Part shown: positions 36,499 to 46,051 of the stretch, in pieces
Numbering within the stretch: the stretch's first letter is position 1
Layout of the letters: the number at the start of each line of letters is the position of its first letter
Assembly (NCBI GenBank): GCA_007896885.1
Contig: VOIU01000003.1
Span: forward strand, 213,046-277,045
DNA length: 64,000 nt
Direction of reading: 5' to 3'
Source: Bacteroidaceae bacterium HV4-6-C5C
GTDB lineage: Bacteria > Bacteroidota > Bacteroidia > Bacteroidales > Bacteroidaceae
Translations under genes and position numbers: made by a program
Notes under the pieces: model-generated
What the model was told of the DNA's origin: nothing
Database searches by the model: none
What the model saw: only the letters and a program-made list of their open reading frames with translations

Positions 36499-37347
36499 AT
36501 GGAGAAATGGGCTTGCATCGATTCACAAACCGGATTGGTACTTGAAGGCGGTGGTATGCGAGGGGTGTTTACTTGTGGGGTTTTGGATAATTTTATGGAT
36601 AGGGGCATACGCTTTCCATACGTCATTGGTGTAAGTGCGGGTGCATGTAACGGGCTCTCCTATATGTCCGGTCAACGTGGACGTGCCAAATTCAGCAATA
36701 TAGATATGCTTGCCAAATATAAATACATCGGGCTGAAACATCTCCTAAAAAAGCGTAATATTATGGACTTTGATTTACTATTTCATGAGTTCCCTGAGCA
36801 TATCTTACCATACGATTACACTGCATATTTCAATAGCCCCGAGCGCTTTGTAATGACTACCACTAATTGTGAAACAGGAGATGCTGCTTACTATGAGGAA
36901 AAGAAGGATAAAAATCGTTTACTTGATATAGTCCGTGCATCCAGCAGTCTTCCTTTCGTTTGTCCGATTACTTATGTTGACGGGGTGCCAATGCTTGATG
37001 GAGGAATTGTAGATAGTATACCTTTATTGCGTGCACGTGCCGATGGATTTATAAACAATGTTGTGGTTCTTACCCGTAACCGGGGCTACCGGAAAGATAA
37101 TAGAGAGTTGTCTGTACCGGTTTTTTTATATCGTAAATATCCTCGTATACGTGAAGCTTTAAAATTTCGTAGTCGCATATACAATGAACAGTTAGAGTTG
37201 GTTGAACAAATGGAGGATGAGGGACTAATTACTGTAATTCGCCCTGAAAAACCGGTTATTGTCGATAGGATAGAACGGAATATTGATAAACTGACCGACT
37301 TATATGAGGAAGGTTATGCTTGTGCTGCTGCTTTCAGTTTTGAATAA
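36499..37347 (+). CDS. Patatin-like phospholipase
   Basis: 282-residue acyl hydrolase of the patatin family (RssA-like, cytoplasmic, no signal peptide). Oxyanion motif LEGGGMRGVFTCG at 14-26; nucleophile Ser in VIGVSAGACNGLSY near 42; catalytic Asp in MLDGGIVDSIPL near 172. The C-terminal third is helical and acidic. Substrate unknown, probably a lipid ester. Monocistronic by layout. Confidence 0.92.
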   Translation: MEKWACIDSQTGLVLEGGGMRGVFTCGVLDNFMDRGIRFPYVIGVSAGACNGLSYMSGQRGRAKFSNIDMLAKYKYIGLKHLLKKRNIMDFDLLFHEFPEHILPYDYTAYFNSPERFVMTTTNCETGDAAYYEEKKDKNRLLDIVRASSSLPFVCPITYVDGVPMLDGGIVDSIPLLRARADGFINNVVVLTRNRGYRKDNRELSVPVFLYRKYPRIREALKFRSRIYNEQLELVEQMEDEGLITVIRPEKPVIVDRIERNIDKLTDLYEEGYACAAAFSFE

Positions 37348-37381
37348 AAAATGATTAATTTTTGTTTGCTCTGTAAAAAAA

Positions 37382-37414
37382 CAGGTGGAGACCTGAAAAT
37401 CAACCCTCCACCTG
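37382..37414 (-). terminator. Terminator of the PFOR gene
   Basis: CAGGTGGAG (37382-37390) and CTCCACCTG (37406-37414) are exact complements. Read on the minus strand the hairpin is followed by a run of Ts (the A-run at 37375-37381 on the plus strand). It also lies downstream of the convergent patatin gene. Confidence 0.85.
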
Positions 37415-37439
37415 AATAATTATTTAATCAAGAACTTTC

Positions 37440-40400
37440 TTATTCTGCAGAACCCCAGTTTTCTTTAGCTAAGCGTTTGTAAGAATTGTAACGCCATTTA
37501 GCATTAGCTTCAGCTGCTTTGAACAATTCTGTAGCTTCTTCCGGATACTGTTTCAATAAAGATGAGTAACGAACTTCACCTTTCAAGAAATCTTGGAATG
37601 CATCCCAATTCGGTTCTTTGCTGTCAAGGCTGAACGGATTCTTGCCTTCTTCTTCCAAAGCCGGATTGTAACGCCATAGATGCCAGTAACCACATTTCAC
37701 AGCATCTTCCTGCTCTGCCTGGCTTTTGCCCATGCCACTCTTCAATCCATGATTAATACATGGTGAATAAGCTATGATCAAAGATGGACCCGGATATGCT
37801 TCCGCTTCACGAATTGCCTTTAATGTTTGAGCCTGATCTGCACCCATTGCGATTTGAGCAACGTATACATAACCGTAAGTAGTGGCCATTAACCCAAGGT
37901 CTTTCTTGCGTACTTTCTTTCCTGATGCTGCAAATTTAGCAATTGCTCCAACAGGAGTTGATTTAGAAGACTGACCGCCGGTATTTGAGTATACTTCAGT
38001 ATCAAGAACCATGATGTTTACGTCTTTACCCGATGCAATAACGTGGTCGAGACCACCAAAGCCAATATCGTATGAAGCACCGTCACCACCGATAATCCAT
38101 TGGCTACGTTTTACAAGATATTGTTTCAGATCTACAATCTGTTTGCAGTAGTCACATTTATCTTGAGCTGCTTCTACCATTGGAACGATCTTTTCTGCCA
38201 ATTCTTTAGTTTTGTCAGAATCGAGCATGTTTTCAATCCATTCCTTGAATACTACTTTGTAATCTTCAGGTACATTTTCATCAGCGATAGCTTCATTCAT
38301 CAATTTAGCTATACGGCTACGCATCTTTTCGTTAGCAAGCTCCATACCTAAACCAAACTCACAGAAATCTTCGAATAAGGAATTTGCCCATGCTGGACCT
38401 TGTCCTTTATCGTTCGTAGTATATGGGGTAGATGGTACAGAACCTGAGTAGATGGAAGAACATCCTGTTGCGTTGGCAACCATTTCTCTATCACCAAACA
38501 ACTGGGTAATCAGTTTTACATAAGGTGTTTCACCACAACCTGAACATGCTCCTGAAAATTCGAATAAAGGAGTAGCGAACTGGGAATTCTTCACGTTAGC
38601 TTTAGTATCAACCAAATGTTGTTTGGTCTTTACATTATCTGCGCAATAGGTCCAATTGTCAACCTGACCTAGTTGACTTTCGAGGTGCTTCATTGTTAAT
38701 GCTTTTCCACCTTTCTTCGGATTGCCCGGACATACATCGGCACAGTTACCACAACCAAGGCAGTCTAGCACATCCACTTGAATGCGGAATGTCATACCAT
38801 CGAACACTTTACCTACGGCTTTCAGCATGTCAAATTGAGCTTCTTTCTGTTCGGTTTCGTCAAGAACGAACGGACGGATAGAAGCGTGAGGACAAACGTA
38901 TGCGCATTTGTTACACTGAATACAGTTTTCAGGATTCCACTCCGGTACAAATGCAGCTACACCACGCTTTTCATACTGAGCGGTGCCTTGGTGCCATGTA
39001 CCATCTTCAATACCTTTGAATGCGGAAACAGGAAGTAAATCACCGTCCTGAGCATTGATCGGACGAACAACTTCGTTGATAAATGCAGGATCGTTATTTT
39101 CTACTTTCGCGTCATCCGACAAGTTTACCCAAGAAGGATTAATTGTCAACTGTTGGTATTCACCACCACGGTCAACTGCAGCATAGTTCTTGTTTACAAC
39201 ATCTTCACCTTTCTTTCCGTATGACTTCACAATGAATTTCTTCATTTGTTCTACAGCCAAATCTACCGGAATGACCCCTGTAATACGGAAGAATGCAGAT
39301 TGCAAGATTGTGTTGGTACGGTTGCCTAAACCGATTTCCTGAGCAATCTGTGTTGCATTAATGTAGTAAACTGTTATATTGTTTTTAGCAAAGTATTTTT
39401 TTACTCGCATTGGTAAATTCTTAGCTAACTCTTCACCGTGCCAGATTGTATTCAAAAGGAATGTACCGTTTTTGCGTAAGCCGCGGGTTACATCGTAAAG
39501 GTGCAAATAAGCCTGAACATGACAAGCTACAAAGTTAGGCGTGTTTACCAAATAAGTAGATCGGATCGGATGATTACCGAAACGCAAATGTGAACAGGTG
39601 AAACCTCCGGATTTCTTTGAATCGTATGCAAAATATGCCTGGCAGTATTTATCGGTATTGTCGCCGATAATCTTTACGGAGTTTTTGTTTGCACCGACTG
39701 TACCGTCAGCACCGAGTCCGTAGAATTTAGCCTCGAACATACCATCTCCACCCATTGAAACTTCTTCTTCTTGTGGAAGTGACGTGAATGTGATGTCGTC
39801 TACAATACCAAGTGTAAACTGATTCTTAGGCATTGCCAATGCAAGATTCTTATATACTGCAAGAATTTGCGCAGGAGTAGTGTCTTTAGAGCCTAGACCA
39901 TATCGACCACCAACAATCACAGGTGCATTTTCAGCACCATAGTAGCAATCCTTTACGTCAAGATATAACGGTTCGCCGGTAGCTCCCGGTTCTTTTGTAC
40001 GGTCTAATACCGCGATGCGTTTTACGCTCTTAGGCATAGCTGCCAAGAAATGTTTTGCAGAGAATGGACGATACAAGTGAACAGAAAGTAATCCCACCTT
40101 TTCACCTTGAGCAGTTAAGTGGTCAATAGTTTCACGGATAGCTTCTGTTACAGAACCCATGGCAATAATTACGCGCTCTGCTTCCGGATCACCATAGTAA
40201 TCGAACAATCCATACTTACGACCTGTAAGTTTGTAGATTTCATTCATGTATTCTTCTACAATCTCAGGCACACTTTCGTAAAATAGATTTCCTGACTCAC
40301 GGTGTTGGAAGAAGTGGTCCGGGTTCTCTGCCATACCACGTGCAACAGGTTTTGAAGGATTCAGTGCACGTTTGCGGAATTCGGCTAAAGCTTCTTGATC

Positions 40401-40991
40401 AATAAGTGGAGCTAAATCTTCATTTTCCAGTAATTCGATCTTCTGAATTTCATGAGAAGTACGGAATCCATCGAAGAAGTTAACGAATGGAACGCGACTT
40501 TTTATTGTGGCTAGATGTGCTACACCTGATAAATCCATAACTTCCTGTACAGATCCTTCAGCCAGCATGGCAAAACCTGTTTGGCGGGCAGCCATTACAT
40601 CTTGATGGTCACCAAAAATACATAATGCGTGTGAAGCAAGAGTACGAGCTGAAACATGGAAAACGCATGGCAAAAATTCGCCGGCTATCTTATACATGTT
40701 CGGGATCATCAGCAATAAACCTTGGGATGCGGTATAAGTGGTGGTTAGTGCTCCAGCTTGCAAAGAACCGTGTAAAGCACCCGCAGCACCTGCTTCCGAT
40801 TGCATTTCTTCTACTAATACCGTCTCGCCGAAGATGTTCTTACGACCTTTGGCAGCCCATTCGTCTACATATTCAGCCATTGTAGAAGAGGGAGTGATAG
40901 GATAGATCGCAGCTACCTCGGAGAACATATATGAGATATGCGCTGCAGCCTGGTTACCATCACAAGTGATAAATTTCTTCTGTTTAGTCAT
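37440..40991 (-). CDS. Pyruvate:ferredoxin (flavodoxin) oxidoreductase
   Basis: Single-chain PFOR (NifJ type), 1183 residues, converting pyruvate and CoA to acetyl-CoA, CO2 and reduced ferredoxin. Domain order: pyrimidine-binding domain (AAHISYMFSEVAAIYPITPSS near 20), transketolase C-like domain, gamma domain, two [4Fe-4S] ferredoxin clusters (CIQCNKCAYVCPHASIRP near 690, CLGCGNCADVCP near 745), then the TPP domain with CSGCGETPYVK near 815 and GGDGASYDIGFGGLDHVIA near 965. The start was set at MTKQKKFITC (40991). An 18-codon upstream extension overlaps the preceding gene and is not family sequence. Confidence 0.96.
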   Translation of the reverse strand: MTKQKKFITCDGNQAAAHISYMFSEVAAIYPITPSSTMAEYVDEWAAKGRKNIFGETVLVEEMQSEAGAAGALHGSLQAGALTTTYTASQGLLLMIPNMYKIAGEFLPCVFHVSARTLASHALCIFGDHQDVMAARQTGFAMLAEGSVQEVMDLSGVAHLATIKSRVPFVNFFDGFRTSHEIQKIELLENEDLAPLIDQEALAEFRKRALNPSKPVARGMAENPDHFFQHRESGNLFYESVPEIVEEYMNEIYKLTGRKYGLFDYYGDPEAERVIIAMGSVTEAIRETIDHLTAQGEKVGLLSVHLYRPFSAKHFLAAMPKSVKRIAVLDRTKEPGATGEPLYLDVKDCYYGAENAPVIVGGRYGLGSKDTTPAQILAVYKNLALAMPKNQFTLGIVDDITFTSLPQEEEVSMGGDGMFEAKFYGLGADGTVGANKNSVKIIGDNTDKYCQAYFAYDSKKSGGFTCSHLRFGNHPIRSTYLVNTPNFVACHVQAYLHLYDVTRGLRKNGTFLLNTIWHGEELAKNLPMRVKKYFAKNNITVYYINATQIAQEIGLGNRTNTILQSAFFRITGVIPVDLAVEQMKKFIVKSYGKKGEDVVNKNYAAVDRGGEYQQLTINPSWVNLSDDAKVENNDPAFINEVVRPINAQDGDLLPVSAFKGIEDGTWHQGTAQYEKRGVAAFVPEWNPENCIQCNKCAYVCPHASIRPFVLDETEQKEAQFDMLKAVGKVFDGMTFRIQVDVLDCLGCGNCADVCPGNPKKGGKALTMKHLESQLGQVDNWTYCADNVKTKQHLVDTKANVKNSQFATPLFEFSGACSGCGETPYVKLITQLFGDREMVANATGCSSIYSGSVPSTPYTTNDKGQGPAWANSLFEDFCEFGLGMELANEKMRSRIAKLMNEAIADENVPEDYKVVFKEWIENMLDSDKTKELAEKIVPMVEAAQDKCDYCKQIVDLKQYLVKRSQWIIGGDGASYDIGFGGLDHVIASGKDVNIMVLDTEVYSNTGGQSSKSTPVGAIAKFAASGKKVRKKDLGLMATTYGYVYVAQIAMGADQAQTLKAIREAEAYPGPSLIIAYSPCINHGLKSGMGKSQAEQEDAVKCGYWHLWRYNPALEEEGKNPFSLDSKEPNWDAFQDFLKGEVRYSSLLKQYPEEATELFKAAEANAKWRYNSYKRLAKENWGSAE

Positions 40992-41020
40992 AACCAAATG
41001 AATTATTAAGTAAAAATATT

Positions 41021-42199
41021 TTAATATAAAAAGCCAAACAACCAAATGGGTATTTGATTTCCACGTCCTATTTCTATCTTGTCGATAGCATAGGTGAATC
41101 CCGGGTTGTTTTTTATTTTGGTGCCTTCACTACAAATCTTGAAAGGCATTATTTCATCTACCATAAAAGATATACCTTTTTCTCCTTTATTCACTTTGTG
41201 GTCTTTCCACATCATGTTTACAAAAAAAGTATCCAGTAAATCCTGCTCTTCTACCTTTACCGGAAAAAAGGAATACATCAGATTGGTGTTGTGCATCATT
41301 ATTTTCGATGGTTTTTTGGGGAAATCTTCTCCGTTCGGATAAACCATATTGATGAGACGTGCGTCTGCCAAATATTTGATGTAGTTCATTACCGTAGCTC
41401 GTGATGTCTGGATGTCATTAGCCAATTGGCTAACATTCGGAGCTTTCGGACCATCTACAGCTAGTAAGTATAGAAGCTTTTTTATTTTAGATAAATATTT
41501 CAATTCGATCTGTTTGATCAATAAAATGTCTACCTCAACCATCATGTTCATGGTTTTAAGTAAATTTTCCGAGAAATTACGTTTTTCTAAGAAAAACGGA
41601 TAAAAGCCATGATGTATATAGTCTTGTAAGTAGTCTAATGGGCGAACTTTGGATAAAATACCTTTAGCTATTTGTTCATGATTGCTCAGTATCTCTTCCA
41701 ATGAATACGCACGGAATTTCATGTCGGTTTGTAGGTTGAGGTATTCCCGAAAAGAAAATCCACGTAAATTATAGCTTTTTACGATATCACGTAACTCTTG
41801 GTTTTCCTCTTTTAGACGCATTACCGAAGAGCCGGTGAATACGATTTTCAAATTCGGAAAACGGTCATAGCAGAGTCGTAGTTCTCTGCTCCAATCCGGG
41901 TGTTTAAATACCTGGTCGATGAGCAGGACTTTGCCTCCTTTGCGTTGGAACTCATGCGCAAAGTCTACTATGCTGTGGTTCGAGAAATAGAAATTATTCA
42001 TATTTATAAAGAGACACGAGCGATCTGTACCAAACTTTTCTTTGGCATACTGTAGCAGAAATGTGGTCTTTCCTACACCACGTGTTCCTTTGATACCTAT
42101 GAGTCGGTCGTTCCAATCGATCTCGTCCATGAGATCCCGGCGGACTGGGGCATTAGTATGCTCAACTAGATAAGCGTGTGTGCGATAAAATGCTTCCAT
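41021..42199 (-). CDS. AAA ATPase with DUF4143-type C-terminus
   Basis: 392 residues. Walker A GIKGTRGVGKTTFLLQYAKE near 35; Walker B VLLIDQVFKHPDW near 93; sensor KIVFTGSSVMRL near 115. The C-terminal half resembles the winged-helix/DUF4143 part of Bacteroides 'ATP-binding protein' families, with NDIQTSRATVMNYIKYLADARLI near 265. Such ATPases are common, of unknown role, and often transferred. It has its own canonical promoter and ends 30 bp before PFOR. Confidence 0.85.
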   Translation of the reverse strand: MEAFYRTHAYLVEHTNAPVRRDLMDEIDWNDRLIGIKGTRGVGKTTFLLQYAKEKFGTDRSCLFINMNNFYFSNHSIVDFAHEFQRKGGKVLLIDQVFKHPDWSRELRLCYDRFPNLKIVFTGSSVMRLKEENQELRDIVKSYNLRGFSFREYLNLQTDMKFRAYSLEEILSNHEQIAKGILSKVRPLDYLQDYIHHGFYPFFLEKRNFSENLLKTMNMMVEVDILLIKQIELKYLSKIKKLLYLLAVDGPKAPNVSQLANDIQTSRATVMNYIKYLADARLINMVYPNGEDFPKKPSKIMMHNTNLMYSFFPVKVEEQDLLDTFFVNMMWKDHKVNKGEKGISFMVDEIMPFKICSEGTKIKNNPGFTYAIDKIEIGRGNQIPIWLFGFLY

Positions 42200-42229
42200 G
42201 CTCTTTATATATCAATTTTTTATGGGCTA

Positions 42230-42260
42230 CAAATATACTTTTTATTTCTATAATTGCAAA
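42230..42260 (-). promoter_or_regulatory. Canonical promoter of the AAA/DUF4143 gene
   Basis: On the minus strand: TTTG (plus coordinates 42257-42260), 19-bp spacer, TATATTTG (42230-42237). Exact match to TTTG-N19-TAnnTTTG, 30 bp upstream of the start at 42199. Confidence 0.8.
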
Positions 42261-42303
42261 GTAGAGATAGCAAAAAAACTTTTTTATTAGCTAAGTTTAT
42301 CTA

Positions 42304-42335
42304 TTTGCCCACTTTAGTTTTTCTCTGTAAGTTTG
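42304..42335 (+). promoter_or_regulatory. Canonical promoter of the ATP-grasp-like gene
   Basis: TTTG at 42304-42307, 20-bp spacer, TAAGTTTG at 42328-42335, 29 bp before the ATG at 42365. Confidence 0.75.
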
Positions 42336-42364
42336 TAGCCTCAAAATCTTACTGATAATAATTT

Positions 42365-43543
42365 ATGAAGCTATATATTTTCAATCCCGATTCCGATATG
42401 TCTCTTGCCAATAATGATGAAAATTATATGGCTCCTCTTTCTGCACGCCGGATGGCGGAAGATCTCGCTTTAATGCCTGTTTGGTATGCAGAGTCAGGGA
42501 GTGCTGTCTTGGCTGCATCTGCTTATAATATTGTATATCTTGAAGAATTAAAGCAGCAGTTTATGCTTCCAGTAGAAATTTTGACAAAACCGGAGCTGAC
42601 TAATTATAATGATTTGGAAGTTATTCCATGGGGATGGAATCGTGCATTGCGTAAAGATCTATTTATCTCGGGAGTTTCGTTATCCAATATACCGTCGGTT
42701 GAAGAGATGGAAACCATTCGCGGTCTATCTTCCCGCTTATTTGCCAAGGACATATTGAATACGTTTGCCAATGAGGAATATTGCTGTGGGGAATCTGTCG
42801 TTCTATCGGACTTATCTTCATGTCAGTCGTTTGTTGAGGTCAACTCTCAGTGTGTGTTAAAGGCTCCTTGGTCAGGAAGCGGTAAGGGATTGAGTTGGTG
42901 TAGCGGGAGTTTTACGAAATCAATATCCGGATGGTGTAACCGTATGTTGAAAGAGCAGGGGAGTGTTATGGGAGAGCCTGTGTTCAATAAAGTTGAGGAT
43001 TTTGCTATGGAATTTTGGGCAGATGGCCGAGGACAGGTTTTTTTTATTGGATATTCACTGTTTTCCACTACTTCCAAAGGGGCTTATGTCGGTAATATAT
43101 TGAGTTCTTCCAAACAAATTGAAGCATTCTTAGGAGAGTATATTCCTTTTGAAAAGTTGATTCAGCTCCGTGAGAAAATGAAACAAGCTTTGGCAGATAC
43201 TTTATCTCATTCTTATTACGGCTATTTGGGCGTGGATATGATGATTTGTAAAACGAACCTGTCGGATACCGGCTATTTCATTCATCCATGTTTGGAAATC
43301 AATGTACGGATGAATATGGGTATAGTTGCTCATAATCTTTACAAAAATTTTGTAGTCTCCGGGAGAGGTGGTCGTTTCGTAATAGAATATTATAAAAGTA
43401 ACGATACGTTGCAGGAAGCGCACCGCGAAGCTCAAAAGATGTTTCCTTTATATATCGAACATGGAAGGATCGCTTCGGGATATTTATCTTTGGTTCCCGT
43501 TACTCCTAAAAGCCAATATCGCGCTTATATTGAAGTTAAATAG
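42365..43543 (+). CDS. ATP-grasp-like protein of unknown function
   Basis: 392 residues, cytoplasmic. The N-terminus MKLYIFNPDSDMSLANNDEN is distinctive. Two features point to the ATP-grasp fold: VLKAPWSGSGKGLSWCSG near 165-182, like the Lys-plus-Gly-rich nucleotide loop, and HPCLEINVRMNMG near 310-322, like the Glu-x-Asn-x-Arg metal/phosphate motif. ATP-grasp enzymes ligate a carboxylate to an amine or thiol. No substrate domain is recognised, and the neighbours give no clue. It is monocistronic with a good promoter. The fold call is by motif only. Confidence 0.72.
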   Translation: MKLYIFNPDSDMSLANNDENYMAPLSARRMAEDLALMPVWYAESGSAVLAASAYNIVYLEELKQQFMLPVEILTKPELTNYNDLEVIPWGWNRALRKDLFISGVSLSNIPSVEEMETIRGLSSRLFAKDILNTFANEEYCCGESVVLSDLSSCQSFVEVNSQCVLKAPWSGSGKGLSWCSGSFTKSISGWCNRMLKEQGSVMGEPVFNKVEDFAMEFWADGRGQVFFIGYSLFSTTSKGAYVGNILSSSKQIEAFLGEYIPFEKLIQLREKMKQALADTLSHSYYGYLGVDMMICKTNLSDTGYFIHPCLEINVRMNMGIVAHNLYKNFVVSGRGGRFVIEYYKSNDTLQEAHREAQKMFPLYIEHGRIASGYLSLVPVTPKSQYRAYIEVK

Positions 43544-43589
43544 TTGCCCCGCTTCATCATGAAAAACGAAAGACTTGATTTATAGTCTA

Positions 43590-45077
43590 TTATCTGACTT
43601 TCTTCAATTCTTGTTGCAAGACCTTGCTCTCATTCCCACATCGATCGGTGGCTGTCACGGCAAAATACTTCTTTTCCATCCATGGAGATATGGATACGTA
43701 AGTGAATTCCGTATCTTTTATGTTTGGTGCCAGTATGTTTTCCGGATCTGAAATATCAACCGGGTAAGTATTTGAACCGTAAATCACGTAGGCCGGTTTA
43801 TTCTTGACGTCATTGTCTTTTGCTGCTTCCCATTTCAGGTGAACATAACCGTCTTCCTGTCGCGATATATTGAGATGAGCCGGAGCTGTTGGAGCGATGT
43901 TGTCTATCCAGGGCATTGCAGGAACTAAAGCCGGTGATGTATAATAAGTATCAATGAGTGCATCATATAATCCTTGAGTGTTGTCCACCAGATATTTCAC
44001 CCGATAGTGTCCTTCACCTGCCAACTTATGTGCACGGACAAAGTTTATTTGTCGTTCAACTTCATCAATGGTCCAGTTTCCTTCGCTTGGGTGCAGAAAA
44101 TAGATACCAAGTCCCGGAATAACTTGTCGCCCATTACTTTGCTCTTGCCAATCGAGAGCAAAAGGATAGAAGCTGTTCCCACGAAAGTACATCATCGGAT
44201 AAATTTGATCTTGAATCCCTTCACCAAGCCATCCCTGTACATCCTGATATACCGTATAGAAAGCATTCCAACCACGTGAAGAATAGCGCGATGTGTCTTT
44301 ATACTTTCCGACAGGGCATGTGCTAACTTTTACCCAAGGTTTCTCTGCTTTTACTTCTTTATAGATATAACGGATGATTTCGGTAAGGTTATCCCTTCTC
44401 CATTGAGCCAAATCTCTTCCATTACTATATTTACGATAATCATAGGAGTCGGGGAAGTTGGGTGCATATTCGGGATAACGCAGATAATCGAAATGTACCC
44501 CATCCACATCATATTTGTCGATAATCTCCCTGACTATACTCATCAGATATTCTTTAGTCTTGGGATTTCCGGGGTTTAAGAAATATTCTTTTTTGTATGG
44601 TGTGCAGATATCTGGGTTACGTCTGGTTAAGGCATATTTACCTAGTGAGGCCACATGCTTCTTGTTTCCGAGTGGCATGGTCACTATCCACGCATGACAT
44701 TCCATTCCTCTCTTGTGACATTCATCCACTACGAAAGCAAGTGGATCATAGCCGGGATCTCCTGCTACGGTTCCTGTGAGGATAGCATTAAAAGGTTCTA
44801 TTTGAGATCGATAAAATACATCTCCGCGTGTGCGGGCCTGAAATAGTACAGTATTGAAATTGGCAGCTTTCAGTTTATCCAATATATTAATCAGATCTTC
44901 CTGTTGCTTCCGTATGCTCGATGGAGAAGTGGCTTTATTATGTGGCCAGTCAAGTCCATAAGCTGTTGTGACCCATGCGGCCCTAACTTCATATTTGGGG
45001 TTTTGTGCGGCAAGCCCGGTATGGATAATGAATAAATAGATATAGAGTAATAATATGCGGAGTCTTCTCATGCTCAT
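43590..45077 (-). CDS. GHL10-type (DUF187/YngK-like) secreted glycoside hydrolase-like protein
   Basis: 495 residues with a signal peptide (about 1-24, ending GLAAQ). The GHL10 domain (PF02638) covers about 28-345: RAAWVTTAYGLDWPH at the start, NTVLFQARTRGDVFYRSQIEPFN near 75, HAWIVTMPL near 128, and DGVHFDYLRYPEYAP near 195. A fibronectin-like C-terminal domain follows (about 385-495). The family is thought to act on peptidoglycan or other glycans, but activity is poorly established. A paralogue lies at 49037-50551. Start could be either Met1 or Met3. Confidence 0.88.
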   Translation of the reverse strand: MSMRRLRILLLYIYLFIIHTGLAAQNPKYEVRAAWVTTAYGLDWPHNKATSPSSIRKQQEDLINILDKLKAANFNTVLFQARTRGDVFYRSQIEPFNAILTGTVAGDPGYDPLAFVVDECHKRGMECHAWIVTMPLGNKKHVASLGKYALTRRNPDICTPYKKEYFLNPGNPKTKEYLMSIVREIIDKYDVDGVHFDYLRYPEYAPNFPDSYDYRKYSNGRDLAQWRRDNLTEIIRYIYKEVKAEKPWVKVSTCPVGKYKDTSRYSSRGWNAFYTVYQDVQGWLGEGIQDQIYPMMYFRGNSFYPFALDWQEQSNGRQVIPGLGIYFLHPSEGNWTIDEVERQINFVRAHKLAGEGHYRVKYLVDNTQGLYDALIDTYYTSPALVPAMPWIDNIAPTAPAHLNISRQEDGYVHLKWEAAKDNDVKNKPAYVIYGSNTYPVDISDPENILAPNIKDTEFTYVSISPWMEKKYFAVTATDRCGNESKVLQQELKKVR

Positions 45078-45121
45078 GATCTTTAATTTTGGGGACGAAG
45101 TTAATCAAAAGCCTTGAAAAT

Positions 45122-45152
45122 TTTGTCTTCGTTTTGTAAACAATTACATTTG
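45122..45152 (+). promoter_or_regulatory. Canonical promoter of the small membrane/outer-membrane gene pair
   Basis: TTTG at 45122-45125, exactly 19 bp, TACATTTG at 45145-45152. It gives a leader of about 40 nt before the ATG at 45198. Confidence 0.82.
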
Positions 45153-45197
45153 TGCTCGGTTTTATACATAGACTTACTAATAAGGAATTGATGCATT

Positions 45198-45428
45198 ATG
45201 AAGAAAATAAGGAAGTCGACGGCGATAGCAACCGCTTTATTTATTTACATCACTCTGACAGCTATGTATTCCTTGCCGGAAAATACGGCTATCAGTAATA
45301 TGGAGAAATATCTGACTGTAATAGTTTCTTATGTCGTAGTATTATTGCTTTGGCTGGTACTTTATAAGAAAGAAAATAAGCAAAAGAAACGACATGAAGA
45401 AGAAAATTGTAACAACCCCAAAACATAA
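45198..45428 (+). CDS. Small membrane protein (76 residues)
   Basis: Two membrane segments, about 9-28 and 40-58, with a basic, Glu/Lys-rich cytoplasmic tail (KKENKQKKRHEEENCNNPKT). No family recognised. It sits directly behind a canonical promoter and only 4 bp before the outer-membrane protein gene, which supports it being real and co-transcribed. Confidence 0.7.
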   Translation: MKKIRKSTAIATALFIYITLTAMYSLPENTAISNMEKYLTVIVSYVVVLLLWLVLYKKENKQKKRHEEENCNNPKT

Positions 45429-45432
45429 CATT

Positions 45433-45921
45433 ATGAAAAGAGTATTATTAGTTGTTTGCCTGCTTGCGTTTGCAGCTTTGTCCAAGGCACAGTTTGAAAA
45501 GGGTAAATGGTTTGTAAGCCCTTCCCTTACAGGATTTGAACTTTCTCATGATACTGATTTGGGAAAGACAAGTTTAGGTCTTCAAGCTAAAGGCGGTACT
45601 TTTGTGATGGATAATCTTGCTCTGCTTATTAATGCCGGGGTGAATTGGAATTACGAAGGTACTGATCTCGACACTTATTCATTGGGAGTGGGTGGACGTT
45701 ATTACTTTGACCAGGTCGGCGTCTTTACCGGAGCTAATCTTAATATGGATCGTTGGTATTGGGCGAAAGACAATCATAGTACCAAAGTTTCTTTCGGACT
45801 GGAAGCAGGCTATGCTTTCTTCCTTTCACGTACGGTGACAATTGAACCGTCCGTATATTGGAATATCAATGATGACCGTTCCAAATTAGGCCTAACAGTT
45901 GGTTTTGGTTTCTACTTTTAA
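45433..45921 (+). CDS. Small outer-membrane beta-barrel protein
   Basis: 162 residues. Signal peptide MKRVLLVVCLLAFAALSKAQ is cleaved before FEKGKW. The mature part alternates hydrophobic and polar residues in eight or so strands with aromatic girdles and ends in Phe (LTVGFGFYF), typical of an OmpX/OmpA-like barrel that the BAM machinery recognises. An in-frame upstream ATG at 45394 overlaps the preceding gene and was rejected because the signal peptide starts at 45433. Function unknown. Confidence 0.85.
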   Translation: MKRVLLVVCLLAFAALSKAQFEKGKWFVSPSLTGFELSHDTDLGKTSLGLQAKGGTFVMDNLALLINAGVNWNYEGTDLDTYSLGVGGRYYFDQVGVFTGANLNMDRWYWAKDNHSTKVSFGLEAGYAFFLSRTVTIEPSVYWNINDDRSKLGLTVGFGFYF

Positions 45922-45960
45922 TGAAATTGCAGGACGCTTAAGCTTAAATGCCAAAGTAAA

Positions 45961-45990
45961 AGAGATGGGATATATTCCCATCTCTTTTTT
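45961..45990. terminator. Terminator between the outer-membrane protein gene and uvrA
   Basis: AGAGATGGGA (45961-45970) / TCCCATCTCT (45976-45985), loop TATAT, then a T-run; the A-rich left flank makes it bidirectional. Confidence 0.88.
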
Positions 45991-46051
45991 ATACTAGTAG
46001 TACTATCTGACGCACTCGGCTTTTATCTTTTCATAATGTCTCTTCCGTGAA

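Noticed and set aside
40992..41045. 18-codon N-terminal extension of PFOR
   Set aside because: It overlaps the 3' end of the ATPase gene, reads as a hydrophobic stretch unlike the family, and MTKQKKF is the expected start.
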